A DNA stretch of 64,000 nucleotides from Streptomyces himastatinicus ATCC 53653 (GTDB lineage Bacteria; Actinomycetota; Actinomycetes; Streptomycetales; Streptomycetaceae), in the NCBI RefSeq assembly GCF_000158915.1, contig NZ_GG657754.1, positions 7,234,707-7,298,706 of the forward strand, written 5' to 3'. The position numbers and the translations under genes were made by a program. Positions 44,822-52,803 of this stretch are shown here, one piece after another; the stretch's first letter is position 1; the number at the start of each line of letters is the position of its first letter. Below the pieces are notes generated by a model. That model was given only the letters and a program-made list of their open reading frames with translations, had not been told where the DNA came from and made no database searches.

Positions 44822-44857
44822 ACGTCGGGGTTTGGCCGTCTGGCCGAACCCCGACGT
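44822..44857 (+). terminator. Strong hairpin in the scar region
   Basis: ACGTCGGGGTT (44822-44832) and AACCCCGACGT (44847-44857), perfect 11-bp arms, with further TGGCC/GGCC pairing inside the loop. No T-run. It may end transcription entering from the left. Confidence 0.5.
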
Positions 44858-44992
44858 CTCACGGTTGAACGGTCATGGGCGGTGACGGTCGCCCGGCTGG
44901 GTCAAGGCGAACTACGCGGTCCTCTACCTCAGCCCCGCGGGTTTCGCCCCGGTGGCGCGCCCCGTGCGGACGAGAGCCGATGCCGACGAGTA

Positions 44993-45247
44993 TCAGTAGT
45001 GGTACCGGGCCTGGACGATGATCAACTCGTCATCGGTCGGCTTGTACACGAGCCGGTGCGTGTCGTCGATCCTCCGAGACCAGTAGCCCGAAAGGTCGCC
45101 CTTCAGGGGCTCCGGCTTGCCGATGCCCTTGAAGGGATTGCGCACGGTGTCCTTGATCAGCTTATTGATGCGTTTGACCATCTTGTGGTCGTTCTCGGCC
45201 CAGTAGGTGTAGTCCTCCCAGGCGTGTGACGTGAACGAGATCTTCAC
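44993..45247 (-). CDS. yoeB: YoeB/Txe-family mRNA-cleaving toxin
   Basis: An 84-aa ribonuclease of the RelE superfamily: VKISFTSHAWEDYTYWAEND, KLIKDTVRNPFKGIGKPEPL, SGYWSRRIDDTHRLVYK, ending ARYHY. The family catalytic Glu (GKPEPL), Arg (SRRI/HRLVY) and C-terminal His-Tyr are present. YoeB cuts mRNA at the ribosomal A site when released from YefM. GTG 45247 overlaps the antitoxin stop (GTGA), the usual antitoxin-first order. This copy is intact, unlike the one at 19783-20031. A YefM-YoeB system is experimentally established in Streptomyces. Confidence 0.92.
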   Translation of the reverse strand: MKISFTSHAWEDYTYWAENDHKMVKRINKLIKDTVRNPFKGIGKPEPLKGDLSGYWSRRIDDTHRLVYKPTDDELIIVQARYHY

Positions 45248-45507
45248 GCCTGTCCCGCGTCGGGGTCGATCAGCTCACGCTGCTGAGCCTTGCCGTCCTC
45301 CGCCTCGGCGATGGAGTCGAGCAGGCGGCGGGCGTTCTTGGGGGAGCGCAGGAGGTGCACCGTCTCCGTCCAGGAGGTGAAGTCCTCTTCGGACATCAGG
45401 ACGGCGTTGCCCTTGCGGGAGGTGATGTGGACCGGAGCGTGGTCCTCGTTGACCTGCTCGATCAGCGGGAACAGGTTCTGGCGCGCCTCGCTGGCGGTGA
45501 TGGGCAT
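45244..45507 (-). CDS. yefM: YefM/Phd-family antitoxin
   Basis: An 87-aa antitoxin, MPITASEARQNLFPLIEQVN, with GNAVLMSEEDFTSWTETVHLL in the Phd fold and a C-terminal tail that neutralises YoeB. It also represses its own promoter through TGTACA-cored operators. The start at 45507 is 19 bp from the palindrome CTTGTACAAG and is preceded by GAGAGGGGGC. It is almost the same as the antitoxin at 20028-20291; the two loci are recent duplicates or derive from related elements. Confidence 0.93.
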   Translation of the reverse strand: MPITASEARQNLFPLIEQVNEDHAPVHITSRKGNAVLMSEEDFTSWTETVHLLRSPKNARRLLDSIAEAEDGKAQQRELIDPDAGQA

Positions 45508-45525
45508 GGCTGCCCCCTCTCTTGA

Positions 45526-45546
45526 CTTGTACAAGATATCGTACGA
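45526..45546 (-). promoter_or_regulatory. YefM-YoeB operator and promoter
   Basis: CTTGTACAAG (45526-45535) plus TCGTACGA (45539-45546), two adjacent palindromes. The first has the TGTACA core. On the minus strand, TACGAT and TATCTT within the sites could serve as -10 elements. The first palindrome is conserved at the other locus; the second is changed there (TGGTACGA). Confidence 0.65.
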
Positions 45547-45576
45547 GTTTGTCCGCGTCCACTGATCACCCTCCGG

Positions 45577-45650
45577 CCCCCTTGTGACCTGGGGTTTTGG
45601 GTGATATCTGGGTGGGATCCGTGGTTGATGCTCCCACGGTCGCGGCAAAC
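45577..45650 (+). repeat. Scar flank repeat, second copy
   Basis: Matches 29005-29077 (CCCCCTTGTG...GGGTTTTGGG...GATCCGTGGTTGA...CGCGGCAA). It lies right after the yefM promoter and marks the apparent right limit of the repeat-rich accessory region. Confidence 0.65.
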
Positions 45651-45690
45651 GAACCCAGCCCTTTCGGTGCTGTCGGTGAGCTGGACCGGG

Positions 45691-46596
45691 TCAGCCTGCC
45701 AGCCGGGCGAGGGCCAGCGCGTGCGCGTGGTCGAGGGAGTCGGCGGCGGCGCAAGGGATGTCCGGCTGCACGCCGGTGCCCTCCCAGTTCGTGCTGGAGA
45801 CGGGGTTGACGGCGCGGCCGACCGGGATGGTGGCTTCCAGGTGTGGGTGCACGGTCCAGCCCTGGCACGGATGTGCGCCGCCGCGGGTGCGCTCGCCGAC
45901 GACTACGGCGCGGCCGAGCTGCTGGAGGTCGTACGCCAGCTCCTCGGCGGCGGAGAAGGTGCTGTCGCTGGACAGTACGTACAACGGCTTGCTGCCACCG
46001 AAGCGCGTGCCGGGAACGTGCGGCAGGCTCCAGGACTGCTCGCCGCGCTCGCCGCCGTGCCAGTGCATGGTGTTGAGGTGGGTGCGCTCGTCGAGCAGGT
46101 AGCTGCAGACGAAGGCGACCGTGTCCGGGTCGCCGCCCCGGTTGGCGCGGAGGTCCACGATCAGCGCCTGGGCGCGGGAGGCCAGCGTGAGCGCGGCGCT
46201 CAGCGGTTCGGCGGCCCACTCCAGCGGAAACAGCATCGGTGCCAGCTCCACCACGGCGACGCCTCCGCCGAGCAACTCCACCCGGGGCGCGCCGCCCAGC
46301 GAGGTGGCGAAGTCCCGGCGCATGGCGTCCCGGGTGGCCGCCCCCTGCTTCGGGGCGACCGGGTCGGCGTGGTGCTTCAGTCTCAGGTGCCGGTCGCCGT
46401 TGACGGACTGCAGGTCCGCGGTGACCAGGCGGGCGAGCTCCTCGGCGTCGTCGACGTCATAGGCCCCCTCGGCGAGGCGTCGTCGCAGCAGGCCGGCGAG
46501 CTGCTCGGCTATCTCGGGGAAGATGTAGTGCTCGGTCAGCAGCCGAGCTGTCTCGTCGATGACAGGGGCAGGCGGAAGCTTCGTCGGAGTCGTCAT
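45691..46596 (-). CDS. S41-family (tail-specific/IRBP-like) peptidase
   Basis: A 301-aa cytoplasmic protein lacking a PDZ domain. The N-terminal helical bundle (IDETARLLTEHYIFPEIAEQ) precedes the S41 catalytic core: ALIVDLRANRGGDPDTVAFV, then STFSAAEELAYDLQQLGRAV with the nucleophile Ser, then VGERTRGGAHP. The RxNxGGD and SAAEE elements define the IRBP-like subgroup. Substrate unknown. Divergent from an ArsR regulator with an inverted repeat between, so probably under its control. Confidence 0.85.
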   Translation of the reverse strand: MTTPTKLPPAPVIDETARLLTEHYIFPEIAEQLAGLLRRRLAEGAYDVDDAEELARLVTADLQSVNGDRHLRLKHHADPVAPKQGAATRDAMRRDFATSLGGAPRVELLGGGVAVVELAPMLFPLEWAAEPLSAALTLASRAQALIVDLRANRGGDPDTVAFVCSYLLDERTHLNTMHWHGGERGEQSWSLPHVPGTRFGGSKPLYVLSSDSTFSAAEELAYDLQQLGRAVVVGERTRGGAHPCQGWTVHPHLEATIPVGRAVNPVSSTNWEGTGVQPDIPCAAADSLDHAHALALARLAG

Positions 46597-46622
46597 GGCA
46601 GGGAGTAGAGCACCGCCCTTGC

Positions 46623-46650
46623 GAAAGCGTCAAAGAGTTTAGACACTTTC
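46623..46650 (+). promoter_or_regulatory. Putative ArsR operator
   Basis: GAAAG (46623-46627) and CTTTC (46646-46650), with inner GTC/GAC also symmetric (GAAAGCGTC...GACACTTTC). It fills the 57-bp gap between the divergent peptidase and ArsR genes and touches the ArsR start, as expected for an autorepressor site. Confidence 0.55.
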
Positions 46651-46653
46651 GGA

Positions 46654-47196
46654 ATGCGCGATCAGCCTTCCTGCCTGCCGCCGCCTGAGGCCGTCCTGGA
46701 GATCGGTGCGCCTGAGCAGTTCGCGGCGCTCTCTCACCCGTTGCGTCAGCGGTTGCTCTTCGCCCTGGGTCACCGGCCTGCCACCATCAGCCAGCTTGCG
46801 GCGCAGCTCGACGCGAAGAAGGGCAATGTGGCCCACCACCTCAAAGTGCTCCGCGAAGCCGGGCTGGTCCACGTCGCCGAGACCCGCCAGGTCCGCGGCG
46901 GCACCGAGCAGTACTACCAGCGCACGGCCCGCCACATGGTCGTCGCCGAACCCCAAGCGGCAGGCACCGCCGCGATGCTCGCCGCGGTCGCCCAGGAGCT
47001 GGACCTCTCTCCCGCTGAGACCCACCTGACACTGCGCCACCTGCGTCTCAACCCTGCGAAGGCAAGGGAACTCGGCGAGGCCCTCGCCAAACTGGTCGAC
47101 GAGGCCGAGGAAGACGCAGAGGACCAGCCCGTGCACGGTGTGTTGGTGGCGCTCTATGAGCAGGCTCCGCCGACCGGCACCACCAGTTCCGCCTAG
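46654..47196 (+). CDS. ArsR-family winged-helix regulator
   Basis: A 180-aa regulator. The winged helix reads QFAALSHPLRQRLLFALGHRPATISQLAAQLDAKKGNVAHHLKVLREAGLVHVAETRQVRGGTEQYY. The C-terminal 90 residues are helical and lack metal-binding Cys pairs, so it is unlikely to be a metal sensor. It probably regulates the divergent S41 peptidase gene. Confidence 0.88.
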   Translation: MRDQPSCLPPPEAVLEIGAPEQFAALSHPLRQRLLFALGHRPATISQLAAQLDAKKGNVAHHLKVLREAGLVHVAETRQVRGGTEQYYQRTARHMVVAEPQAAGTAAMLAAVAQELDLSPAETHLTLRHLRLNPAKARELGEALAKLVDEAEEDAEDQPVHGVLVALYEQAPPTGTTSSA

Positions 47197-47274
47197 CAGC
47201 ACCAATCGTTTCGTCGGGGTGTGCTCTGAGCGGCGATATTGCTTCGTGCACGGGGTTTGATCCAGCCCGGGAGG

Positions 47275-48303
47275 TCAAGGCCGATCGGCGATGCGGTGCG
47301 CCAACCAGGCAAGGGCGGGCGGCATCCGGTACTCGACGGCGTGGTGTCCACCCTCGAACAGCTCGAAATGCACGATGTCGTCGGCCACTCCGACTTCCGT
47401 AAGGGCATCGCGGAAGGCCAATGCGCCCAGGTCGAGGAACCACTCGTCGTGGGTGCCGGCGTCGATCCAGATGCCGCGCTGGGAGCGGAGGGCGTCGGCG
47501 TGCGTGGTGGCCATCCGTACCGGATCCCAGGCCAGCCAGCGTTGCCACTCGTTCTCGCGCAGGGCCCCGGTGCGGGGGTCGAAGGGAAGGGTGGGGGAGC
47601 CGTCGGGGCCTGGGGAAAAGCAGGCGGAGACGCCGAGGATCTCCAGGAGGTTCAGGTCCTCCTCCTTGATGAAGGCGGTCCGCGAGCGGAAATCATCCCA
47701 CCAGCGGAAGATGTCGCCGTCGTAGGGGCGCAGTTGGCGGGCCGCGGTGAGAAAGTGCGGGTGGTACTGGGCCTCGGACAGTGAGTCGCCGGAGTGGGTG
47801 GCGAAGGCGCCGAACAGATCTGGGCGGAGCATCGAGGTGACCGTGGCGCCGAGTCCGCCGCTGGACTTGCCCGCGATGGCTCGGTGGTCGCGCGCGGGGA
47901 GCGTGCGGTAGCGGGCATCGACGTACGGCACGACCTCTTCGCACAGGTAGGAGTGGTAGCGGCCGGTGCCGGGCGAGTCGATGAACTGGCTGCCGCCGTA
48001 GGTGGTCCAGGCGTCCACGAATACCAGCAGCATCCCGGGCGCCTCCCCGCGGGCGAAGATCTCGTCGGCGAGCTCGGGGACTGGCTTCCGGAAGGCCGTG
48101 CGGTTGCACCAGACCGGGAGCGTTCCCGCGTAGCCGAGGAGCAGATACGTGACGGGGTAGCGGCGTTCGGGCGCATCGTCGTAGCCCGGCGGGGTGTAGA
48201 CCCACAGCGGTCGTTGCGCCGGGTCGTCGAGGGGGTTGCCGCGGAGCAGCGCGCTGTCGATGACGTGTTCGTTGATGCGGTCGGCGAGCGTGAAGGTCGA
48301 CAT
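47275..48303 (-). CDS. Esterase D-type alpha/beta hydrolase
   Basis: A 342-aa cytoplasmic esterase starting MSTFTLADRINEHVIDS. The alpha/beta core runs PLWVYTPPGYDDAPERRYPVTYLL, with the nucleophile Ser in AIAGKSSGGLGATV and the His near the end in FELFEGGHHAVEYR. This resembles the enterochelin esterase/EstD group, which hydrolyses small acyl esters. The start at 48303 is only 2 bp from the divergent MarR start, leaving no room for a normal promoter between them. Confidence 0.85.
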   Translation of the reverse strand: MSTFTLADRINEHVIDSALLRGNPLDDPAQRPLWVYTPPGYDDAPERRYPVTYLLLGYAGTLPVWCNRTAFRKPVPELADEIFARGEAPGMLLVFVDAWTTYGGSQFIDSPGTGRYHSYLCEEVVPYVDARYRTLPARDHRAIAGKSSGGLGATVTSMLRPDLFGAFATHSGDSLSEAQYHPHFLTAARQLRPYDGDIFRWWDDFRSRTAFIKEEDLNLLEILGVSACFSPGPDGSPTLPFDPRTGALRENEWQRWLAWDPVRMATTHADALRSQRGIWIDAGTHDEWFLDLGALAFRDALTEVGVADDIVHFELFEGGHHAVEYRMPPALAWLAHRIADRP

Positions 48304-48305
48304 GC

Positions 48306-48737
48306 ATGCAGAGGCTCGTGCAGCACCTGCAGCAGAAGAAGGAGGCCGCCCTGGCGCGCCACGGCCTGAAGCTGTGGGAGTACGAGATCCTGTGGCGCCT
48401 GCGCTCGGCGGGAGAGCCCTACCGCATGGCACCTACACGTCTCGCTCAGGGACTCGGCGTCCACCCCGCCACCCTCACCAGCCGCCTCGACCGTCTGCAG
48501 TCGGCGGGCCTGATCACTCGCGAGCACGCACCTGAGGATCGCCGCAGCCTTCTCGTCGGCCTGACTCCCCAGGGAGCCGCAACGTGGGCAGCGGTGATCG
48601 ATGACCAGCGGGAGGCCGGGGCCACACTGCTCGCGCCCCTGGCCGAGAAGGAGCTGGGGCACCTGGCCGACCTCCTGCGGGTCGTGGCCCTCGCTGTCGA
48701 GGAGGACGGTCCGCCCCTCATGCCGCACGTCGACTGA
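48306..48737 (+). CDS. MarR-family regulator lacking its N-terminal helix
   Basis: A 143-aa protein: MQRLVQHLQQKKEAALARHGL, then the winged helix YRMAPTRLAQGLGVHPATLTSRLDRLQSAGLITREHAPEDRRSLLVGLT. Relatives usually have about 35 more residues upstream, ending in a helix that reads into QRLVQHL. Here an in-frame stop lies 15 bp upstream and the divergent esterase gene starts 2 bp away. The N-terminal dimerisation helix is missing, so the gene looks truncated by a recombination that brought in the esterase. DNA-binding residues are intact but dimer formation may be impaired. Confidence 0.75.
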   Translation: MQRLVQHLQQKKEAALARHGLKLWEYEILWRLRSAGEPYRMAPTRLAQGLGVHPATLTSRLDRLQSAGLITREHAPEDRRSLLVGLTPQGAATWAAVIDDQREAGATLLAPLAEKELGHLADLLRVVALAVEEDGPPLMPHVD

Positions 48738-49088
48738 ACCTCAGCACCACCACTCAGCCGGAGCATCGATGAGTTCCTCCACTCCGGAGGAGATCAGCGG
48801 GACTCCACGACGGCCCTCAGTCAGTTCACCGATCGGTGCGGTGCGACGGGACATGCAGGTCGCGCCTGTATGTCGTTCGCGTTGAAACGTCGACGCCTGG
48901 AAGGCCAAAACGGCCGCGTAGGGAACAGCCGTCCCGGCGGCACGGTTGCATCGACCGAGGGACCGGCGTCGCACGGCGGGGAAGGCGGAGAGCACGAGGT
49001 CGTCCGTCCACCAGGATCCGGGCCCCAGGATCGCGGTACGCCCGCCGCGCACTCGGATCACGACGTATTTCTACTGGAGGACTGTTTC
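48738..49088 (+). other. Intergenic region, no gene recognised
   Basis: About 350 bp. A minus-strand fragment (ELTEGRRGVPLISSGVEELI, ending about 48741) looks protein-like but has no family assignment. GGAGG at 49076-49080 belongs to the next gene. Confidence 0.35.
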
Positions 49089-49922
49089 ATGACTGACCGG
49101 CCCTTGACGCTCATGGCAGTGCACGCCCACCCCGATGACGAGGCCACCGGGACCGGAGGGGTCCTCGCGCGGTACGCGGCGGAGGGCATCCGGACGGTTC
49201 TCGTGACGTGTACCGACGGCGGCTGCGGTGACGGACCGGGGGGTGTCAAGCCGGGCGATCCCGGGCACGATCCGGCGGCCGTCGCCTTGATGCGCCGTCA
49301 AGAACTCAAGGCGAGCTGTGACGTCCTGAAGGTCAGCGACCTGGAGATGCTGGACTATCCCGACTCCGGGATGACGGGCTGGCCGAGCAACGACGCCCCC
49401 GGATCCTTCTGGCAGACCCCCGTGGAGGAAGGCGCCACCCGACTCGCGGCACTCATGCGGCACTACCGGCCCGATGTGGTCGTCACCTACGACGAGAACG
49501 GCTTCTACGGCCACCCCGACCACATCCAGGCCCACCGCATCACGATGGCGGCGCTGGAGATGACCACGCTGACCCCGAAGGTGTACTGGACGACGATGCC
49601 CCACTCGGGGATGCAGCGGTTCGGCGAGATCATGCGCGAGTTTCACGAGGACATGCCGGAGCCGGATCCTGCCGAGGCCGCCGCGATGGCCGAGATCGGC
49701 CTCCCCGACGATGAGATCACCACGTGGGTGGACACCACCGCGTTCAGCGGTCAGAAGTTCGACGCACTGGCCGCGCACGCCAGTCAGGGCGAGAACATCT
49801 TCTTCCTCAAGATGGGCAAGGAGAGGTTCGGCGAGCTGATGGGCATGGAGACCTACCTACGTGTCAAGGACGCCACCGGCGCCGCCGTACCCGAGAACGA
49901 CCTCTTCGCCGGGCTGCGCTGA
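49089..49922 (+). CDS. PIG-L/LmbE-family deacetylase (MshB/Mca-like)
   Basis: A 277-aa zinc-dependent N-acetyl-sugar deacetylase or amidase. ATG 49089 follows GGAGG. Metal-binding motif AVHAHPDDEATGTGG (His, Asp, Asp) and the second His in YGHPDHIQAHR are intact. The size and end (FGELMGMETYLRV) fit the MshB/Mca group that acts on mycothiol precursors or conjugates, but many PIG-L enzymes of secondary metabolism look similar. The gene stands alone, so the substrate is undetermined. Confidence 0.85.
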   Translation: MTDRPLTLMAVHAHPDDEATGTGGVLARYAAEGIRTVLVTCTDGGCGDGPGGVKPGDPGHDPAAVALMRRQELKASCDVLKVSDLEMLDYPDSGMTGWPSNDAPGSFWQTPVEEGATRLAALMRHYRPDVVVTYDENGFYGHPDHIQAHRITMAALEMTTLTPKVYWTTMPHSGMQRFGEIMREFHEDMPEPDPAEAAAMAEIGLPDDEITTWVDTTAFSGQKFDALAAHASQGENIFFLKMGKERFGELMGMETYLRVKDATGAAVPENDLFAGLR

Positions 49923-50134
49923 TCCGCCCTGCCGACCCGACACCGCGCCCGTCCCCAAACCACCTGGCAACCGCACAGGTGGGAGACCTGCCAGCCCGCG
50001 GCTACCCTGGGGCGTCTCCGATAACCGCTGTCAGGCGGTGTACAACCTCACCGCTTGGTGCTCCCGGCCCCTCGGCGGCGAAGATCGGCAGGGGCGGACC
50101 GACCACCGCCACAGCATCAAGAGGGGGAATGCCC

Positions 50135-51370
50135 ATGAGCGTGACAGGAATGGACGCGGACCTGGGGCGAAGACGTCCGCGGCCTGCTGCCGGTGGGCTG
50201 CTGGACGCGCGCGAAGCGCTGACCCGTGAGCTGGCCGACGTGCTGTTCACCTCGTTCGTCCGACGGGACCAGCGGGAGAAGGGCGAGCAGTACCTGCGTG
50301 GCCTGCTCAGGGCCCGTGGCCGCAAGTCCATCCGCAACGTCGCCGCCCATGTCGGTGGACCGGCCGCCGAACAGAGCCTCCACCACTTCATCTCCAGCTC
50401 TACCTGGGACTGGATGCCGGTGCGTGAGGCACTCGCGGCCCACCTGGAACAGGCCGTCGCCCCACAGGCGTGGGTGGTGCGGTCCATGCCGATCCTCAAG
50501 GCCGGCCACCAGTCCGTCGGAGTGGACCGCGTGTTCGACCCCTGCCTAGGGCACGCGTTCCGTGGGCAGCACGCCTTTGGGGTGTGGTACGCCAACGAGA
50601 AGTTCAGCGTGCCTGTGCACTGGCGGCTGCATCTGCCGGAGACCTGGGTGCAGGACGACAACCGGCGGCGCCGAGCCGATATCCCGGAGGCCGTCGGCGA
50701 AGAGACGGCGGAGGAGTGCGCCTCCGCTGCCGTCCTGATGGCGCTGACGTCCTGGCAGGTTCCGGTGCGGCCGGTGGTGCTCAACACGCACGTCACCCGG
50801 ATCGCCGCCACCGTCGGACGGTTCACCCAGGCCGGAGTGCCCGTCATCGTCCGGGCCGGCGGCGCTTCCCCGGTCACGGTGCGCGACCCCGCCCTGCCCG
50901 GCTACGGCGCCGGACCGCTCGGCGCTCAGCAGATCCTCGCGGCGGTGCGCGGGCTGGGCCGGCGGGTCGAGTGGACCGACCCCGCGAGCCCCTCCCGCAC
51001 CCGCTGCGACTCGGTCGCCGTCGCAGTCCGGGTGGGAGGCGCGGCCAGATCCGGACGGCCGGGCCGGGACGGCACCAGGGAGGGAGAGCTCATGCTGCTG
51101 GGAGAGTGGGAGAGCGGCAGCCATGTGCCCACGGCGATGTGGATCACCAACATGGCCTCCGTGCCGGTCGGCACGCTGCTGCGGATGACCAAGCTGGCCG
51201 GGCGGGCCCGCCGCGATCTGGCGGAGGTCGGTGAACATGTCGGACTCAAGGACTTCGAGGGGCGCTCCTTCAGCGGCTGGCACCGCCACATCACCCTGGC
51301 CTCCGCCGCCCACGCGGTCGTGGCCCTCGCGGGCAGTGGCAGCGCGCCTCACCTGGCTGACTCGGCATGA
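50135..51370 (+). CDS. IS701-like transposase homologue with degenerate active site
   Basis: A 411-aa protein. ATG 50135 follows GAGGGGG. The N-terminal region RREKGEQ-like RRDQREKGEQYLRGLLRARGRKSIRNVAAHVGG and SLHHFISSSTWDWMPVREAL match streptomycete IS701 transposases. In active members the next strand reads WVVDDTGFPK with the catalytic Asp pair; here it is WVVRSMPILKAGHQSVGV, without the Asp. The second catalytic Asp region is also altered (RPVVLNTHVTRIAATVG). No terminal inverted repeats were seen. It may be an inactive relic or a domesticated DNA-binding protein. A shorter relative lies at 54880-55262. Confidence 0.7.
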   Translation: MSVTGMDADLGRRRPRPAAGGLLDAREALTRELADVLFTSFVRRDQREKGEQYLRGLLRARGRKSIRNVAAHVGGPAAEQSLHHFISSSTWDWMPVREALAAHLEQAVAPQAWVVRSMPILKAGHQSVGVDRVFDPCLGHAFRGQHAFGVWYANEKFSVPVHWRLHLPETWVQDDNRRRRADIPEAVGEETAEECASAAVLMALTSWQVPVRPVVLNTHVTRIAATVGRFTQAGVPVIVRAGGASPVTVRDPALPGYGAGPLGAQQILAAVRGLGRRVEWTDPASPSRTRCDSVAVAVRVGGAARSGRPGRDGTREGELMLLGEWESGSHVPTAMWITNMASVPVGTLLRMTKLAGRARRDLAEVGEHVGLKDFEGRSFSGWHRHITLASAAHAVVALAGSGSAPHLADSA

Positions 51371-51374
51371 GCGC

Positions 51375-51885
51375 CTACCGCGTCCCTGCTCCTTCGCCGG
51401 TGTTGTCGGAGTGCCGGCGGACCGCGTCCCGGGCCCGCAGCAGGCGCAGCGCCAGCTGGATCTCCAGGGTGTTCGCGGGCTTCTGCAAGTCCGGGCCCAG
51501 CAGTTCGGTAATGCGCTCCAGGCGGCGTGAGACGGTATTGGTGTGCACATGGAGGTGTCCCGCGGCTCGCATCGGGCTGCTGCCCGAGGGGGTGAAGTAC
51601 GCCTCCAACGTGGCCACGAGATGGGTGGAACGCCTGCGGTCGTAGTCGACCACCGCGCCCACCGTGGATGCGATGCCTCCTGGTACACCTCGGCGACCGG
51701 GGCGAGCCCGGCGGCCGGGCCTGCTGCGTCGACGGTGACCGGATGCCCGAGGAAGCGGGAGAGCTCGTCGCCGACGGTCCGCGCCGCCCACGAGGCGTCG
51801 GTCCCGGGCAGCAGCAGGACCAGGCAGTCACCGCGGACGGTCTTCAGCCCGTAGTGCCGGTAGGAATACGACGAGGCCGCATGTT
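51375..51885 (-). pseudogene. PucR/CdaR-type regulator, C-terminal remnant
   Basis: The minus strand encodes [20 protein letters not shown] and then, after a frame break near 51680, [20 protein letters not shown] and MRAAGHLHVHTNTVSRRLER, the PucR C-terminal helix-turn-helix. The N-terminal sensory part is missing and the fragment runs directly into the start of the oxidase gene on the other strand. It is not functional as written. Confidence 0.75.
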
Positions 51886-52474
51886 CTCGCCCGCGTACGG
51901 CGTCGTCGAGGACGCGTACGGGCGGCGCATCGAGATCCTCCAGGGTGTCGACATCGCCCGACCCTCCCTGATGCTCGCCCGCACCAAGGGCGCCGGCGAC
52001 CTCCCCTTCCCCGAGTTTCATGCGCCGCCCGCTGACCCGGTGCCGCTGGTACGTGCCTGGTTCGATGAGGCCGTGCGCCTCGGCGTGCGTGAGCCGCGGG
52101 CGCTGGCGCTTGCCACCGCCTGCACCGACGGCCGCCCCTCGACCCGCATGGTGGCGCCGAACCGGATCGAGGACGACGGGTTCGTTTTCGCCACCCACAT
52201 CGGCAGCCGCAAAGGCCGCGAGATGACCGCCAACCCCTGGGCGTCCGGGGCGCTGTACTGGCGCGAGACCAGTCAGCAGCTCGTCGTCACCGGCGCGGTG
52301 GAGCGTCTCTCCGCCGCCGTCGCCGACCCGCTGCCCCGGCCCGAGGGCTACGTGGGCTTTCCGCTGCGCTTCGACTCCCTGGAGTTCTGGGCCAACGGCG
52401 CGGACCGGTTGCACGAACGCCTGGTCTACGAGCGCTCCGGCGCCGGCTGGCGCGCCCGTCGGCTCCAGCCGTGA
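51881..52474 (+). CDS. PNPOx/PhzG-like flavoenzyme with an internal deletion
   Basis: A 197-aa frame. The core ([61 protein letters not shown]) is that of pyridoxamine 5'-phosphate oxidase relatives such as PhzG, which bind FMN. After [11 protein letters not shown] it jumps to [20 protein letters not shown]. The usual stretch of about 50 residues with the HAMxTASHQS-type helix is absent, although the frame is kept. The first residues overlap the PucR fragment and may be chimeric. Activity is doubtful. Confidence 0.6.
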   Translation: MFSPAYGVVEDAYGRRIEILQGVDIARPSLMLARTKGAGDLPFPEFHAPPADPVPLVRAWFDEAVRLGVREPRALALATACTDGRPSTRMVAPNRIEDDGFVFATHIGSRKGREMTANPWASGALYWRETSQQLVVTGAVERLSAAVADPLPRPEGYVGFPLRFDSLEFWANGADRLHERLVYERSGAGWRARRLQP

Positions 52475-52648
52475 GCCGACCTGACATAGTTCCCCGTCGC
52501 TTGTGGCGGCCCCCCTGCGGGGCGCGCAGACTCACCTGTGCGACTTCCGGAAAACCGAATCCTCGCGGAAATGGAGAAGCCTCCGCATTCGGGCCCGTGC
52601 GGCTACCCAGATGGGCCGGGGAATTTCGCCGAAGACCAAGGAGATGCA

Positions 52649-52803
52649 GTGGTTGAGGACCCCGAAACGGTGGCGGCCGGCTATGTCAAGGCGTGGCGTT
52701 CGACGTGACGACTTGGTTCGACCTGCACACCACGCTCGCTGCGCCCACCCCGGTGGCCAACTGGATGCACGTCGAGAGCGGCCGGATCAAGGACGACCCC
52801 TGA
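52649..52803 (+). pseudogene. NTF2/SnoaL-like protein fragment
   Basis: VEDPETVAAGYVKAWRS runs to a stop, and TTWFDLHTTLAAPTPVANWM-HVESGRIKDDP follows. These are the two ends of a small NTF2-like protein with the middle deleted. No working product is expected. Confidence 0.55.

Noticed and set aside
4125-45650. Secondary-metabolite biosynthetic cluster
   Set aside because: No polyketide synthase, peptide synthetase, terpene cyclase or lanthipeptide gene was seen; the methyltransferase and exporters alone do not support a cluster.
50135-51370. Active IS701 insertion sequence
   Set aside because: The catalytic Asp region is altered and no terminal inverted repeats or target duplication were found by eye.
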